Source of the DNA: Saccharopolyspora hordei
Lineage (GTDB): Bacteria > Actinomycetota > Actinomycetes > Mycobacteriales > Pseudonocardiaceae
Length of the DNA stretch: 64,000 nt
Reading direction: 5' to 3'
Assembly: GCF_013410345.1 (NCBI RefSeq)
Contig: NZ_JACCFJ010000001.1
Span: 3,881,001-3,945,000 of the forward strand
The notes under the pieces were generated by a model. The model had not been told where the DNA came from, ran no database searches, and was given only the letters and a program-made list of their open reading frames with translations. A program made the translations under genes and the position numbers. Positions within the stretch are counted from its first letter, which is position 1. Each line of letters opens with the position of its first letter. Below are positions 9,486 through 18,224 of this stretch, piece after piece.

Positions 9486-10886
9486 TCAGGTCAGGTACTG
9501 GCAGGTGTCGCGACGCAGGAAGCGGCCGTGGCCGGCGCGCCCCAGGTAGGCGCCGTCGTCGACGATCACCTGGCCGCGGGACAGCACGGTGCGCACCGCG
9601 CCGGTGACCGTCCGGCCCTCGTAGGCGTTGTAGTCGACGTTCATGTGGTGGGTCTGCGCGGAGAGGACGTGCTCCCGGTGCGGGTCGTAGACCACGATGT
9701 CGGCGTCCGAGCCGGGCGCGATGGTGCCCTTGCGCGGGTGCAGGCCGAACATCCGCGCCGGGGTGGTGCAGGCCAGCTCGACCCACCGGCGGCGGCTGAT
9801 GTGCCCGTCGACGACCGCCTGGTGCAGCAGGTCGACCCGGTTCTCCACGCCCGGGATCCCGTTGGGGATCTTGGAGAAGTCCCCGAGCCCCAGCTCCTTC
9901 TGGTCCTTGAAGCAGAACGGGCAGTGGTCGGTGGAGACCACCGACAGGTCGTTGGTGCGCAGCGCCCGCCACAGGTGGGCCTGGTGCGCGACGGGGCGCA
10001 GCGGGGTCGAGCAGACGTACTTGGCGCCCTCGAACTCCGGCCGGGCCAGGTCGTCGGCGCTGAGGAACAGGTACTGCGGGCAGGTCTCGCCGAAGACGGC
10101 GAGCCCGTCGTCGCGGGCCCGGGCGAGTTCGGCGACCGCTTCGCCGGCCGACACGTGCACCACGTACAGCGGCGCCCCGGCCACCCGGGCGAGCTGGATC
10201 GCCCGGTGGGTCGCCTCCGCCTCCAGCAGCGGGTGCCGCACCTGCCCGTGGTAGCGGGGGTCGGTGCGGCCCGCGGCCAGGGCCTGCTGCACCAGCACGT
10301 CGATGGCGATGCCGTTCTCGGCGTGCACCATCGTCAGCGCGCCGTTGTCCGCGGCCTGCTGCATGGCGCGCAGGATCTGCCCGTCGTCGCTGTAGAACAC
10401 GCCGGGGTAGGCCATGAACATCTTGAAGCTGGTGATCCCCTCGGCGACCAGGGCGTCCACCTCCTTGAGCGCGTCGTCACCGACGTCGGAGAGGATCATG
10501 TGGAAGCCGTAGTCGACGGCGCACCGCCCGTCCGCCTCGGCGTGCCAGGCGTCCAGGCCCTCGCGCAGCGAGCCGCCCACCGGCTGGATCGCGAAGTCCA
10601 CGATCGTGGTGGTGCCGCCCCACGCCGCCGCCCGGGTCCCGGTCTCGAAGGTGTCCGAGGCGTAGGTGCCGCCGAAGGGCATCTGCATGTGGGTGTGCCC
10701 GTCCACGGCGCCGGGGATGACGTAGTGGCCCGCGGCGTCGACGACGGTGTCGGCGCCGTCCACCCACTGCTCGGCGACCTCCGGCGCGGCGATCGCGGCG
10801 ACCTGCTCGCCCTCGACGAGGACGTCCGCGCGGACCTCCTCGGTCGCGGTGATCACCAGGCCACCGCGGATGACCGTGCGGCTCAT
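9486..10886 (-). CDS. hydA: Dihydropyrimidinase (D-hydantoinase)
   Basis: A 466-residue cyclic amidohydrolase that opens dihydrouracil to N-carbamoyl-beta-alanine. The metal-binding motif GHTHMQMP gives His64 and His66; the carbamylated lysine lies in GITSFKMFMAYPG near residue 156; later metal ligands sit in MVHAENG and YVVHVSAGEA, and the Asp in VVSTDHCPF. Its ATG overlaps the stop of the aminotransferase gene by four bases (ATGA), which shows translational coupling. The neighbours supply the next two steps, which makes dihydropyrimidinase more likely than a generic hydantoinase. Confidence 0.93.
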   Translation of the reverse strand: MSRTVIRGGLVITATEEVRADVLVEGEQVAAIAAPEVAEQWVDGADTVVDAAGHYVIPGAVDGHTHMQMPFGGTYASDTFETGTRAAAWGGTTTIVDFAIQPVGGSLREGLDAWHAEADGRCAVDYGFHMILSDVGDDALKEVDALVAEGITSFKMFMAYPGVFYSDDGQILRAMQQAADNGALTMVHAENGIAIDVLVQQALAAGRTDPRYHGQVRHPLLEAEATHRAIQLARVAGAPLYVVHVSAGEAVAELARARDDGLAVFGETCPQYLFLSADDLARPEFEGAKYVCSTPLRPVAHQAHLWRALRTNDLSVVSTDHCPFCFKDQKELGLGDFSKIPNGIPGVENRVDLLHQAVVDGHISRRRWVELACTTPARMFGLHPRKGTIAPGSDADIVVYDPHREHVLSAQTHHMNVDYNAYEGRTVTGAVRTVLSRGQVIVDDGAYLGRAGHGRFLRRDTCQYLT

Positions 10887-12181
10887 CGTGTCCCCACCTC
10901 CTCCAGTGCCGACAACAGGATCCGAGCGCCGTCGCGCGCCTCCTCCTCGGTGAGGCTCAGCGGGGGCGCGATGCGCAGCACGTTGCCGTCCAGCCCGCCC
11001 TTGCCGACGAGCAGACCGGCCGACTTGGTCGCCTCGAGCACCGCGGTGGCCAGCTCCGGGGCCGGGGACCCGTCGGGGCGCACCAGCTCGACGCCGAGCA
11101 TCAGGCCCTTCCCGCGCACCTCCGCGACCGCGGGGACCCGGCCGACCGCGGCGTCGAGCTGCCCGCGCAGGACCGCGCCAACGCGCGCGGCGTTGCCCTG
11201 CAGGTCGTGCGCGACGAGGTGGTCGAGGTTGGCCAGCGCCCCGGCCGCGGTGATCGGGCTGCCGCCGAAGGTGGAGATCGAGTTGGCGCCGAGGCAGTTC
11301 ATCACCTCGGCGCGGGCGATGACCCCACCGATGGACAGCCCGTTGCCGATGCCCTTGGCGAAGGTGACGACGTCCGGCGCACCGCAGGCGTCGTGCGCCT
11401 GCCAGCCCCAGAAGTGCTCGCCGGTGCGGCCCCACCCGGTCTGCACCTCGTCGCTGATCCAGAGGATGCCGCTGCGGTCGAGCACCTCCTTGAACCGCGC
11501 GAACAGCCCGTCGGGCGGCAGCGTGAACCCGCCGACGCCCTGGACCGGCTCGGCGATCAGGCACGCCACGGTGCCGTGCAGCTGGCCGAGCACGTCCTCC
11601 AGGTCGGCGACGCAGGCCTCGGTGAAGTCCTCGTCGGACAGGTCGGCCAGCGGGGTCCCGCGCCGCCGGCTGCCGTGCACGTAGGAGGTCTGCACCGGCG
11701 ACAGGCTCGTCGGCGACCAGCCGCGGTTGCCGGTCACGGCCAGCGCCGAGAAGGAGCGACCGTGGTAGCTGTTGCGCAGCGCCAGCACCTGGTTGGAGCC
11801 GCGGTAGGTGGTGGCCAGCAGCAGCGCGGCGTCGTTGGCCTCGGTCCCGCTGGTCGTGAAGAACACCCGCGGGTCGTCGATGCCGGACAGCTCCGCGACG
11901 CGCTCGGCCAGCTCGACCATCGGGCGGTTGAGGTAGAGCGTCGAGGTGTGCAGGACCTTGCCGGCCTGCTCGCGGACCGCGGCGGTGACCTCCGGGAGGG
12001 CGTGCGCGGTCATCGTGGTGAGGATGCCGCCGAAGAAGTCCAGGTACCGGTTCCCCTCGGCGTCCCAGACGTACCGCCCCTCGCCGCGTTCGACGTCGAT
12101 GGGCTCGTCGTAGTACAGCGCCAGCCACTCCGGCAGCACCGCGCGGTGCCGCTTGGCCAGCTCGGCGTGCGTGCTCGTCAT
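10883..12181 (-). CDS. Class III aminotransferase, probable beta-alanine transaminase
   Basis: A 432-residue PLP enzyme of the omega-amino acid transaminase group. The cofactor lysine is Lys276 in VVTFAKGIGNGL, and the acidic residue binding the pyridine nitrogen is Asp244 in WISDEVQTGWGRTG. TTSGTEANDAA near 109-119 binds the phosphate. The operon context (dihydropyrimidinase and beta-ureidopropionase) implies transfer of the amino group of beta-alanine or 3-aminoisobutyrate to pyruvate or glyoxylate. By sequence alone it could also be a GABA or alanine-glyoxylate aminotransferase. It is preceded by a 137-base gap after the ureidopropionase gene that has GC-rich hairpins but no gene. Confidence 0.88.
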   Translation of the reverse strand: MTSTHAELAKRHRAVLPEWLALYYDEPIDVERGEGRYVWDAEGNRYLDFFGGILTTMTAHALPEVTAAVREQAGKVLHTSTLYLNRPMVELAERVAELSGIDDPRVFFTTSGTEANDAALLLATTYRGSNQVLALRNSYHGRSFSALAVTGNRGWSPTSLSPVQTSYVHGSRRRGTPLADLSDEDFTEACVADLEDVLGQLHGTVACLIAEPVQGVGGFTLPPDGLFARFKEVLDRSGILWISDEVQTGWGRTGEHFWGWQAHDACGAPDVVTFAKGIGNGLSIGGVIARAEVMNCLGANSISTFGGSPITAAGALANLDHLVAHDLQGNAARVGAVLRGQLDAAVGRVPAVAEVRGKGLMLGVELVRPDGSPAPELATAVLEATKSAGLLVGKGGLDGNVLRIAPPLSLTEEEARDGARILLSALEEVGTR

Positions 12182-12318
12182 CGTCTCCCCAATCGGCGGT
12201 GCTGACGGCGCACCGCGGTGCGGGTCTCCGTGCGCCGCTGCGCCGAGCTCGGCGGGCCCGGCCGGCGGTCAGGTGGTCATCGCGAGCGACTCCTCGCTCC
12301 CGCCGCGTGTCCCGGTGC

Positions 12319-13161
12319 TCACGGGGCGGTCAGCGGCTGGTAGGCGTCGGGGCGCCGGTCGCGGTAGAAGGCCCACTTCTGGCGGACCTCCTCGATCAGG
12401 TCGAAGTCCAGGTCGCGCACCACCAGCTCCTCGTCGGTGTCGCTGGCCGGGTCGCCGACGAACTGGCCGTAGGGGTCGACGAAGTAGCTGGTGCCGTAGA
12501 AGTCGTTGTCGCCGTACTCCTCCACGCCGACGCGGTTGATCGCCGCGATGAAGTACTCGTTGGCCACCGCCGCGGCGGGCTGCTCGAGCTTCCACAGGTA
12601 GGACGACAGCCCGCGGCTGGTCGCCGACGGGTTGTACACCAGCTGCGCCCCGGCCAGGCCGAGCGCCCGCCAGCCCTCCGGGAAGTGCCGGTCGTAGCAG
12701 ATGTAGACGCCGATCCGGCCGACGGCGGTGTCGAACACCGGCCAGCCGAGGTTGCCGGGGCGGAAGTAGTACTTCTCCCAGAACCCCGGCAGGTGCGGCA
12801 GGTGGTGCTTGCGGTACTTGCCGAGGTAGGTGCCGTCGGCGTCGATCACCGCGGCGGTGTTGTAGTAGAAGCCCGGGCCGTCGACCTCGTAGAGCGGCAC
12901 CACCAGCACCATGCCGGTCTCCCGCGCCAGCGCGCACATCCGCTGCACGGTGGGCCCGTCCGGGACCGGCTCGGCCCAGCGGTGGTGCTCGGCTTCCTGC
13001 ACCTGGCAGAAGTACGGGGCGTTGAACACCTCCTGGAAGCCGATGACCTGCGCGCCCTGCGCGGCGGCGGCGCGGACGTGGGCCTCGTGCTGGTCGACCA
13101 TCGACGCGGTGTCCCCGGTCCACTTCGCCTGGACCAGCGCGGCTCGAACGGTGTTGGACAT
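12319..13161 (-). CDS. Beta-ureidopropionase (N-carbamoyl-beta-alanine amidohydrolase), nitrilase superfamily
   Basis: A 280-residue carbon-nitrogen hydrolase that releases beta-alanine, CO2 and ammonia. The nitrilase triad is complete: Glu44 in GFQEVF, Lys118 in KYRKHHLP and Cys155 in ICYDRHFPE. The start is ATG 13161, which begins the conserved strand TVRAALVQ, with GGAGG a little over ten bases upstream; a longer frame upstream is not family-like. It is the first gene of the leftward pyrimidine-degradation operon, and a candidate operator lies 84 bases upstream. Confidence 0.92.
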   Translation of the reverse strand: MSNTVRAALVQAKWTGDTASMVDQHEAHVRAAAAQGAQVIGFQEVFNAPYFCQVQEAEHHRWAEPVPDGPTVQRMCALARETGMVLVVPLYEVDGPGFYYNTAAVIDADGTYLGKYRKHHLPHLPGFWEKYYFRPGNLGWPVFDTAVGRIGVYICYDRHFPEGWRALGLAGAQLVYNPSATSRGLSSYLWKLEQPAAAVANEYFIAAINRVGVEEYGDNDFYGTSYFVDPYGQFVGDPASDTDEELVVRDLDFDLIEEVRQKWAFYRDRRPDAYQPLTAP

Positions 13162-13244
13162 GGTTGCGCTGCACCTCCGGTCGGTGGAGCAGGACGAGCC
13201 GATCGGCCCGCTCACCGACGGTATGGCCACCCATCGCCACGCGC

Positions 13245-13266
13245 AATGATCAACCGGTTACGCATT
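13245..13266. promoter_or_regulatory. Imperfect palindrome upstream of the pyrimidine-degradation operon
   Basis: A 22-base imperfect palindrome: AATG at 13245-13248, central AACCGGTT at 13252-13259, CATT at 13263-13266; 8 of 11 base pairs match. It lies 84 bases upstream of the first gene of the operon in a relatively AT-rich patch. It looks like a dimeric repressor or activator site. No regulator gene is adjacent, so the factor must be elsewhere. Confidence 0.4.
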
Positions 13267-13428
13267 GTTCCCATTCAGCCGGGCGCCGACCGCGCCACGC
13301 CCCGGGCGTGGGCCGATGCCGCGGGTGCCCCGGTGCCCCGCCGCTCGAATTCCTACGAACAGGCGAAGCACCGGTGCGTCGTGCCGACGGCGGTCCACAG
13401 AGGTCGCACCGGGGACGGGTGAGCGCGG

Positions 13429-14538
13429 TCAGTCGGTGGAGAGCAGGTCCGCGGCGCGGCCTTCGAGCGCCCGGGCCATCTCGGTGGCGCGCGGGAACAT
13501 GCTCCGCTCGTAGCAGCGGACCGCGTCGGCGACGGTGGGGGCGGTCGCGAGCGCGAGGGCGAGCTCGCCGGCGTCGAGCATGGCGAGGTTGACGCCGACG
13601 CCGAGCGGCGGCATCAGGTGGGCGGCGTCGCCGAGCAGCGTCACCGTCGGGTCGTGCGGCCAGGTGTGCGGGACGGGGAGCGCGAAGATCGGGCGGTCGA
13701 CGTAGGCGCCGTCGTTGTCGGTGATCATCCGGAGCAGGCGCGGTGACCAGTGGCCGTACTCCTCCAGCAGCAGGGCGCGGATGCCGTCGGTGTCGTCCGC
13801 GCGCAGACCGCTGCGGCTCAGCCAGTCGACCGGGACCCGCCGGACGAGGTGGACGCGGAGGCGGCCCCCGCTGCCCCGCTGGGCGAACAGGGCGCGCTCG
13901 CCGTCGGCGGCGTGCGCGCTGCCCTGGCCGACGAGCGCGGCGATCTCGGGGTGCCGCTCGTCGACGTCGGAGAACCACGCCTCCAGAAGACTGATGCCGG
14001 TGTGCTCCGGGACGGCGCGGGACACTGCCGCGCGCACCCGGGAGAAGGCGCCGTCGGCGCCGATGACCAGGTCGGCCTCGGTGGTCGTGCCGTCGGCGAA
14101 GCGCAGCCGCCGCGGGCCGCCGGCGGGCCCGCTGATCGTGTCGAGCGCGTGTCCCCAGCGCACGGTGCCCGGCTGCAGGGAGTCCAGCAGCAGGTCGCGC
14201 AGCTGTCCGCGGTCGATCTCCGGCCGGAACAGCTCGTCGGGCTCGGGCAGGTGGTGGTCGGTGATGCGGCCGGTCACGTCCATCCGGCGCATCTCCTGCC
14301 CTTCCGGGCGGGCCAGGGCCAGGAACTCGTCGAGCAGACCGGCGGCCTTGAGGGCGACCTGCCCGCTGTCGGCGTGCAGGTCGAGGCTGCCGCCCTGGTC
14401 GCGCGCCTCCGGCCCGAGGTCGCGGTCGTGGACCGTGACCGCCAGGCCGTGCTGCTGGAGGACCCGCGCGCAGGTCAGCCCGGCGGGCCCGGCCCCGATG
14501 ACGCTGATCCTGGCGCGGGTGGCTTCCGGAGGGTTCAT
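13429..14538 (-). CDS. FAD-dependent monooxygenase, TetX/aromatic hydroxylase-like
   Basis: A 369-residue group A flavin monooxygenase. The FAD motif ISVIGAGPAGLTCARVL lies at residues 11-27, the mid-chain DG motif is VIGADGAFSRVR, and the GD motif is GDAAHLMPPLGVGVNLAMLD near 305-324. The GVGVNLAMLDAGELA wording is close to TetX-like proteins. Many chromosomal members are ordinary catabolic or secondary-metabolism hydroxylases, so drug inactivation should not be assumed. It is divergent from a TetR gene across an AT-rich 117-base region, a common repressor-monooxygenase pairing. Confidence 0.85.
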   Translation of the reverse strand: MNPPEATRARISVIGAGPAGLTCARVLQQHGLAVTVHDRDLGPEARDQGGSLDLHADSGQVALKAAGLLDEFLALARPEGQEMRRMDVTGRITDHHLPEPDELFRPEIDRGQLRDLLLDSLQPGTVRWGHALDTISGPAGGPRRLRFADGTTTEADLVIGADGAFSRVRAAVSRAVPEHTGISLLEAWFSDVDERHPEIAALVGQGSAHAADGERALFAQRGSGGRLRVHLVRRVPVDWLSRSGLRADDTDGIRALLLEEYGHWSPRLLRMITDNDGAYVDRPIFALPVPHTWPHDPTVTLLGDAAHLMPPLGVGVNLAMLDAGELALALATAPTVADAVRCYERSMFPRATEMARALEGRAADLLSTD

Positions 14539-14590
14539 CGCGGTGACCTTCCCATCGGTGAGAGCCCGGGCGGGCGCCCGAGCGAACGCG

Positions 14591-14632
14591 GAACGAGTAT
14601 AAAAGTGAAACGAGTCAACTTTTCAACCGAGT
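14591..14632. promoter_or_regulatory. AT-rich divergent promoter/operator region with repeated CGAGT
   Basis: Between the divergent monooxygenase and TetR genes, GAACGAGT (14591-14598), GAAACGAGT (14607-14615) and CCGAGT (14627-14632) recur in one orientation. On the reverse strand a TATACT -10 (near 14594-14600) lies about 19 bases from a TTGAAA -35, a plausible promoter for the monooxygenase gene that overlaps these repeats. This is the likely site of TetR control. Confidence 0.45.
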
Positions 14633-14655
14633 TCACCGATGGTTACGATCGGCGC

Positions 14656-15246
14656 ATGACCGAGCCCCCCGTCGGCCGCCGCGAGCGCAAGAAGGCGGCC
14701 ACCCGGCGAGCGATCGCCGACGCCGCGCTGCGCCTGTTCCTGGAGCGCGGGTTCGAGCAGGTGAGCATCCGCGAGATCGCCGACGCGGCCGACGTGTCGA
14801 CCACGACGGTGTTCAAGCACTTCCCGTGCAAGGAAGCGCTCGTCTTCGACCAGGACGAGGAACGGGAGGCGGCCCTGGTCGCCGCGGTGCGGCAGCGGCC
14901 CGCCGGGCAGAGCATCCCCGAGGCCCTCCGCCGGCACGTCCTCGACGCCTGGCTGCCGTTCGTCGAGCACCCGCAGCAGGCCGAGTTCACCGAGCTCGTG
15001 CACTCCACGCCGGCGCTGCGCGCCTACGCCGACCAGATGTGGACCCGGCACACCGACAGCCTCAGCGCCGCCATCGCCGCCGAGTGCGGCGTCGCGCACG
15101 ACGACCTCGCGTGCGTCGCCCTGGCCCGGTTCGCGCTCCAGGTCCCCACGCTCGCCCACGGGCAGCGGGACCGCCGCGCCGCGGTCGAGACCCTCTTCGA
15201 CCTGCTCGTCCACGGCTGGACTCCCCCGAGCCCCGCGAACGACTAG
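14656..15246 (+). CDS. TetR-family transcriptional regulator
   Basis: A 196-residue regulator. The DNA-binding domain spans about residues 8-55: KKAATRRAIADAALRLFLER, then VSIREIADAADVSTTTVFKHF. The C-terminal half is helical and includes a HSTPALRAY segment seen in this group. The start is ATG 14656, where the family begins; a much longer frame extends upstream but is antisense to the monooxygenase gene. It probably represses its own gene and the divergent monooxygenase. It ends just before a convergent hairpin. Confidence 0.88.
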   Translation: MTEPPVGRRERKKAATRRAIADAALRLFLERGFEQVSIREIADAADVSTTTVFKHFPCKEALVFDQDEEREAALVAAVRQRPAGQSIPEALRRHVLDAWLPFVEHPQQAEFTELVHSTPALRAYADQMWTRHTDSLSAAIAAECGVAHDDLACVALARFALQVPTLAHGQRDRRAAVETLFDLLVHGWTPPSPAND

Positions 15247-15256
15247 CACCGCGGGG

Positions 15257-15289
15257 CGGCCCGCGAGCGTGCCGGGCGCTCGCGGGCCG
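15257..15289. terminator. Bidirectional hairpin terminator
   Basis: Perfect 13-base arms CGGCCCGCGAGCG at 15257-15269 and its complement at 15277-15289, with a 7-base loop. It sits between the converging stops at 15246 and 15299. Confidence 0.75.
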
Positions 15290-15298
15290 ACCGGGGTG

Positions 15299-16780
15299 TC
15301 ACAGCGGCGGTTCCAGGTGCGCCCAGGGGCGTTCGGCCTCCAGCTGGGCTGCCAGGGACAGCAGCGTCGGTTCGGCGCCGAGGCCGCCGACGAACTGCAC
15401 GCCCAGCGGGAGCCCGTCCGGCGTCCGGTAGGTCGGCACGCTCATGGCCGGACGACCGGTGACGTTCGCCAGCTGGGTGAACGGCACCTTCTCCAGGTTC
15501 TTCAGCACCAGGTCGTTGACCGGCCGGGTGCGCGCCACCTTGCCCGCCAGCCCGACCGCGAGCAGCAGCTGCACCGCCTTCTGCAGGGCCGGGGGTGTGT
15601 CGAGCTCCCCGATCCGGCCCGGCGGGTGCGCCAGCGCCGGCGTCAGGAGGAGGTCGTAGCGGCTGTGGAAGTCGGCGAGCGCGCGGTTGTGGTCGTTCCA
15701 GCGGTCGAGCACCGCGACGTACTCGACGGCCTTCGTCTCCCGGCCCGCGGCCGCGAGCAACCGGGTGTCGAGCTCGAAGTCGTCCGGAGCCGCACCGAAG
15801 GCCCGCCGCGCGTCCTCCACCGCTCGGGCCAGCTGGACGAACCACACGGTGAGGAAGTCGCGGGACAGCTGGCGGCCGTCGATGTCCGGCTCGGCCTCCT
15901 CGACGTCGTGGCCCAGCCCGGCGAGCAGGGCGGCCGCGTCCTTGACCGCCGACACCGCGTGCGGGCTCACCGCGGATCCCAGTGGTGAGCGGCAGGTGAA
16001 CCCGATCCGCAGCCTCCCCGGCTCACGGCGGGCGTGCTCGGCGTAGGGCAGCTCCGGGCGGGCCGCCAGGTAGGGCCCACCCGGGTCCGGGCGGGCGGTG
16101 AGCACGTCCAGCATCACGGCCGAGTCCCGCACCGTCCGGGAGATCACCCCGTCGGTGGCGCCGCCGTGCATCTGCTCGGCGCGGTCCGGCCCCGCAGGCA
16201 CCAGACCGCGTCCCGGCTTCAGTCCGAACAGGCCGCAGCACGCCGCCGGGATGCGGATCGACCCGCCGCCGTCGCTGGCCCCGGCCACCGGCACGATCCC
16301 GGCGGCGACCGCGGCGGCGGAACCGCCGGACGAACCGCCGGGCGTGCGGTCGGTGTCCCACGGGTTGCGGGACGGGCCGTGGGCCACCGGTTCGGTGATC
16401 CCCTTGGCACCGAACTCCGGCGTGTTGGTCCGGCCGAAGATCACCAGCCCGGCGTCGAGCCACCGCTCGACGCTGGCGCTGTGCCGGGTCGCCACGGCTG
16501 TGCGCGTGGACCGGGACCCGCTGCCGGTGCGCACCCCGGCGTAGTCCTGGTGCAGGTCCTTGACCAGGAACGGCACGCCGGCCAGTGCCCCGGTCAGCGG
16601 CTGCGCCGCCCGCTCGCGCGCGATCCCGACCATCGGCCGCACGATCGCGTTGATCCGGTCGTTGACCTGCTCCGCCCGTTCGATCGCCGTCTCGAGCAGC
16701 TCCGGCGGCGCGACCTCACCGGTGCGCACGAGCTCGGCCAGGCCCACGGCGTCATGACGCCGGTACTCCGCGTAGTCCAT
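15299..16780 (-). CDS. Amidase, amidase-signature family
   Basis: A 493-residue amidase. The Ser-cisSer-Lys machinery is present: Lys in PFLVKDLHQ near residue 73, the glycine-serine block GGSSGGSAAAVAAG near 150-163, and the nucleophile region GASDGGGSIRIPA near 169-181. The C-terminus has the usual PAMSVPTYRTPDGLPLGVQFVG. Substrates of this family range from aliphatic and aromatic amides to 6-aminohexanoate oligomers and cannot be named. It has no partner gene other than the oxidoreductase gene 40 bases upstream in the same direction, which may be co-transcribed. Confidence 0.9.
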   Translation of the reverse strand: MDYAEYRRHDAVGLAELVRTGEVAPPELLETAIERAEQVNDRINAIVRPMVGIARERAAQPLTGALAGVPFLVKDLHQDYAGVRTGSGSRSTRTAVATRHSASVERWLDAGLVIFGRTNTPEFGAKGITEPVAHGPSRNPWDTDRTPGGSSGGSAAAVAAGIVPVAGASDGGGSIRIPAACCGLFGLKPGRGLVPAGPDRAEQMHGGATDGVISRTVRDSAVMLDVLTARPDPGGPYLAARPELPYAEHARREPGRLRIGFTCRSPLGSAVSPHAVSAVKDAAALLAGLGHDVEEAEPDIDGRQLSRDFLTVWFVQLARAVEDARRAFGAAPDDFELDTRLLAAAGRETKAVEYVAVLDRWNDHNRALADFHSRYDLLLTPALAHPPGRIGELDTPPALQKAVQLLLAVGLAGKVARTRPVNDLVLKNLEKVPFTQLANVTGRPAMSVPTYRTPDGLPLGVQFVGGLGAEPTLLSLAAQLEAERPWAHLEPPL

Positions 16781-16820
16781 TCGAACACGTTGGCACGCCG
16801 ACGATGTCCGGGTGAACCCC

Positions 16821-18218
16821 TCAACTGCCCAGACCGACGCCGTGCCGGTCGAGGAAGGACAGCCAGCGGCCGCGGCGGCCGGCGTTCTGGTCGGCCCGGG
16901 CCAGTGCGCGGCGGGTCAGCTGGACCAGCGGCCAGCGCAGCGGCTCCGGTGGGAAGGGCAGCGGCGGACGGCGCACCAGCTCCAGGCGGGTCCGCTCGGT
17001 GTCCTCGCCCCACAGCAGGTCCAGCGCGGTGCGGGCGCCGAACCGGGACGCGGCGACGCCCAGACCGGTGTAGCCGACCGCGTAGGCGATGCGGCCGGTG
17101 CGGCCGATCAGCGGGGTGAACCGGGTCGTGGAGTCGATCGGGCCGCCCCAGCGGTGGGTGAACCGCACGCCCTCCAGCTGCGGGAAGGTGCGGAAGAAGC
17201 CGCGCGCCAGCTGGCGGTGCGACGCGTCGTGGCGGGCCAGCTCCGGGTCGGTGCGCCCGCCGAAGTAGTACACCGGCTCGTAGCCGCCCCACAGGACCCG
17301 GCCGTCCGGGGTCGGGCGGTAGTAGTGGAAGCGGTTGGCGCTGTCGGTGATGCCCTGGCGGTCCCGCCAGCCCAGCTCCGCCCACTGCCGGTCGGACAGC
17401 GGTTCGGTCACCAGCACGTAGTCCCAGACCGGCAGCACGCGGCGGCGGACGGTGCGCAGCGGGGCGCGGAACGCGTTGGTGCCCAGCAGGACCTCGCCGG
17501 CGCGCACCCGTGCGCGGGGCGTGCGCACCAGGACCTGCCCGCCGCGCTCGCGCAGTCCGCGCACCGGGCTGGCCTCGTGGACCCGCACGCCCAGGCGCTC
17601 CGCCGCGTCGGCCAGGCCCCAGGTCAACCGGGCGGGGTCGACCAGGCCCCCGGCGTCGGGCAACCGCAGTCCCGCCCGGTAGGTCGGCGATCCCACGTCC
17701 GCACGGATGCCCCCGGCGCCCAGGAAGCGGGCCGCCATCCCGTGCTCCCGGTGCAGCTCGGCCTCGTCGCTGAGCTCGGCGACCTCGTGCGGCTCGGTGG
17801 CCACGGCGGTCCTGCCGCACCACCGCAGGTCCGCGTCGATGCCGTGCTCCCGGACGAACTCGTCGATCTCGCGCAGGTTCTGCCGCCCGAGCTCGACCAG
17901 CCGCGGGAGCTCGGCGGGCCAGTGCAGCGCGCCGTGCACCAGGCCGTGCGTCAGGGACTCGGAGAGGAACCCGCCGTTGCGGCCGCTCCCGCCGTGCCCG
18001 AGGCGGTGCGCTTCGAGCAGCAGCACGTCGAGCTCGGGCCGCCGCCGCTTGGCCTCGACCGCCGCCCACAGCCCGGTGAACCCGCCGCCGACCACCACCA
18101 GGTCCGCCTCGTGCACCCCGGTCAGGGGGGCACGCGGTTCCGGCCGGTCGGCGCGGTCGGTCCAGAACACGGTCACCGCGGCGTCGGCCAACGCGACGTC
18201 GAGCTGCGCTGCGTCCAT
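16821..18218 (-). CDS. DAO-type FAD oxidoreductase, gamma-glutamylputrescine oxidase-like
   Basis: A 465-residue flavoprotein of the D-amino acid oxidase/glycine oxidase fold. The FAD motif LVVVGGGFTGLWAAVEA lies near residues 40-56, followed by the GHGGSGRNGGFLS loop typical of PuuB-like amine oxidases. The C-terminus keeps the conserved YAVGYTGLGVAASRFGARTALDL. It probably oxidises a secondary amine or amino acid. It lies between the amidase and a DUF5313 gene (6 bases apart), all leftward, so an amide-to-amine degradation unit is possible but unproven. Confidence 0.83.
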   Translation of the reverse strand: MDAAQLDVALADAAVTVFWTDRADRPEPRAPLTGVHEADLVVVGGGFTGLWAAVEAKRRRPELDVLLLEAHRLGHGGSGRNGGFLSESLTHGLVHGALHWPAELPRLVELGRQNLREIDEFVREHGIDADLRWCGRTAVATEPHEVAELSDEAELHREHGMAARFLGAGGIRADVGSPTYRAGLRLPDAGGLVDPARLTWGLADAAERLGVRVHEASPVRGLRERGGQVLVRTPRARVRAGEVLLGTNAFRAPLRTVRRRVLPVWDYVLVTEPLSDRQWAELGWRDRQGITDSANRFHYYRPTPDGRVLWGGYEPVYYFGGRTDPELARHDASHRQLARGFFRTFPQLEGVRFTHRWGGPIDSTTRFTPLIGRTGRIAYAVGYTGLGVAASRFGARTALDLLWGEDTERTRLELVRRPPLPFPPEPLRWPLVQLTRRALARADQNAGRRGRWLSFLDRHGVGLGS

Positions 18219-18224
18219 CCAGCG

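Noticed and set aside
6143-9607. A 1154-codon open frame on the plus strand across the TetR, permease and LLM genes
   Set aside because: Shadow of genes on the other strand or frame; repetitive His/Arg/Gly-rich translation, no domain, typical of high-GC DNA.
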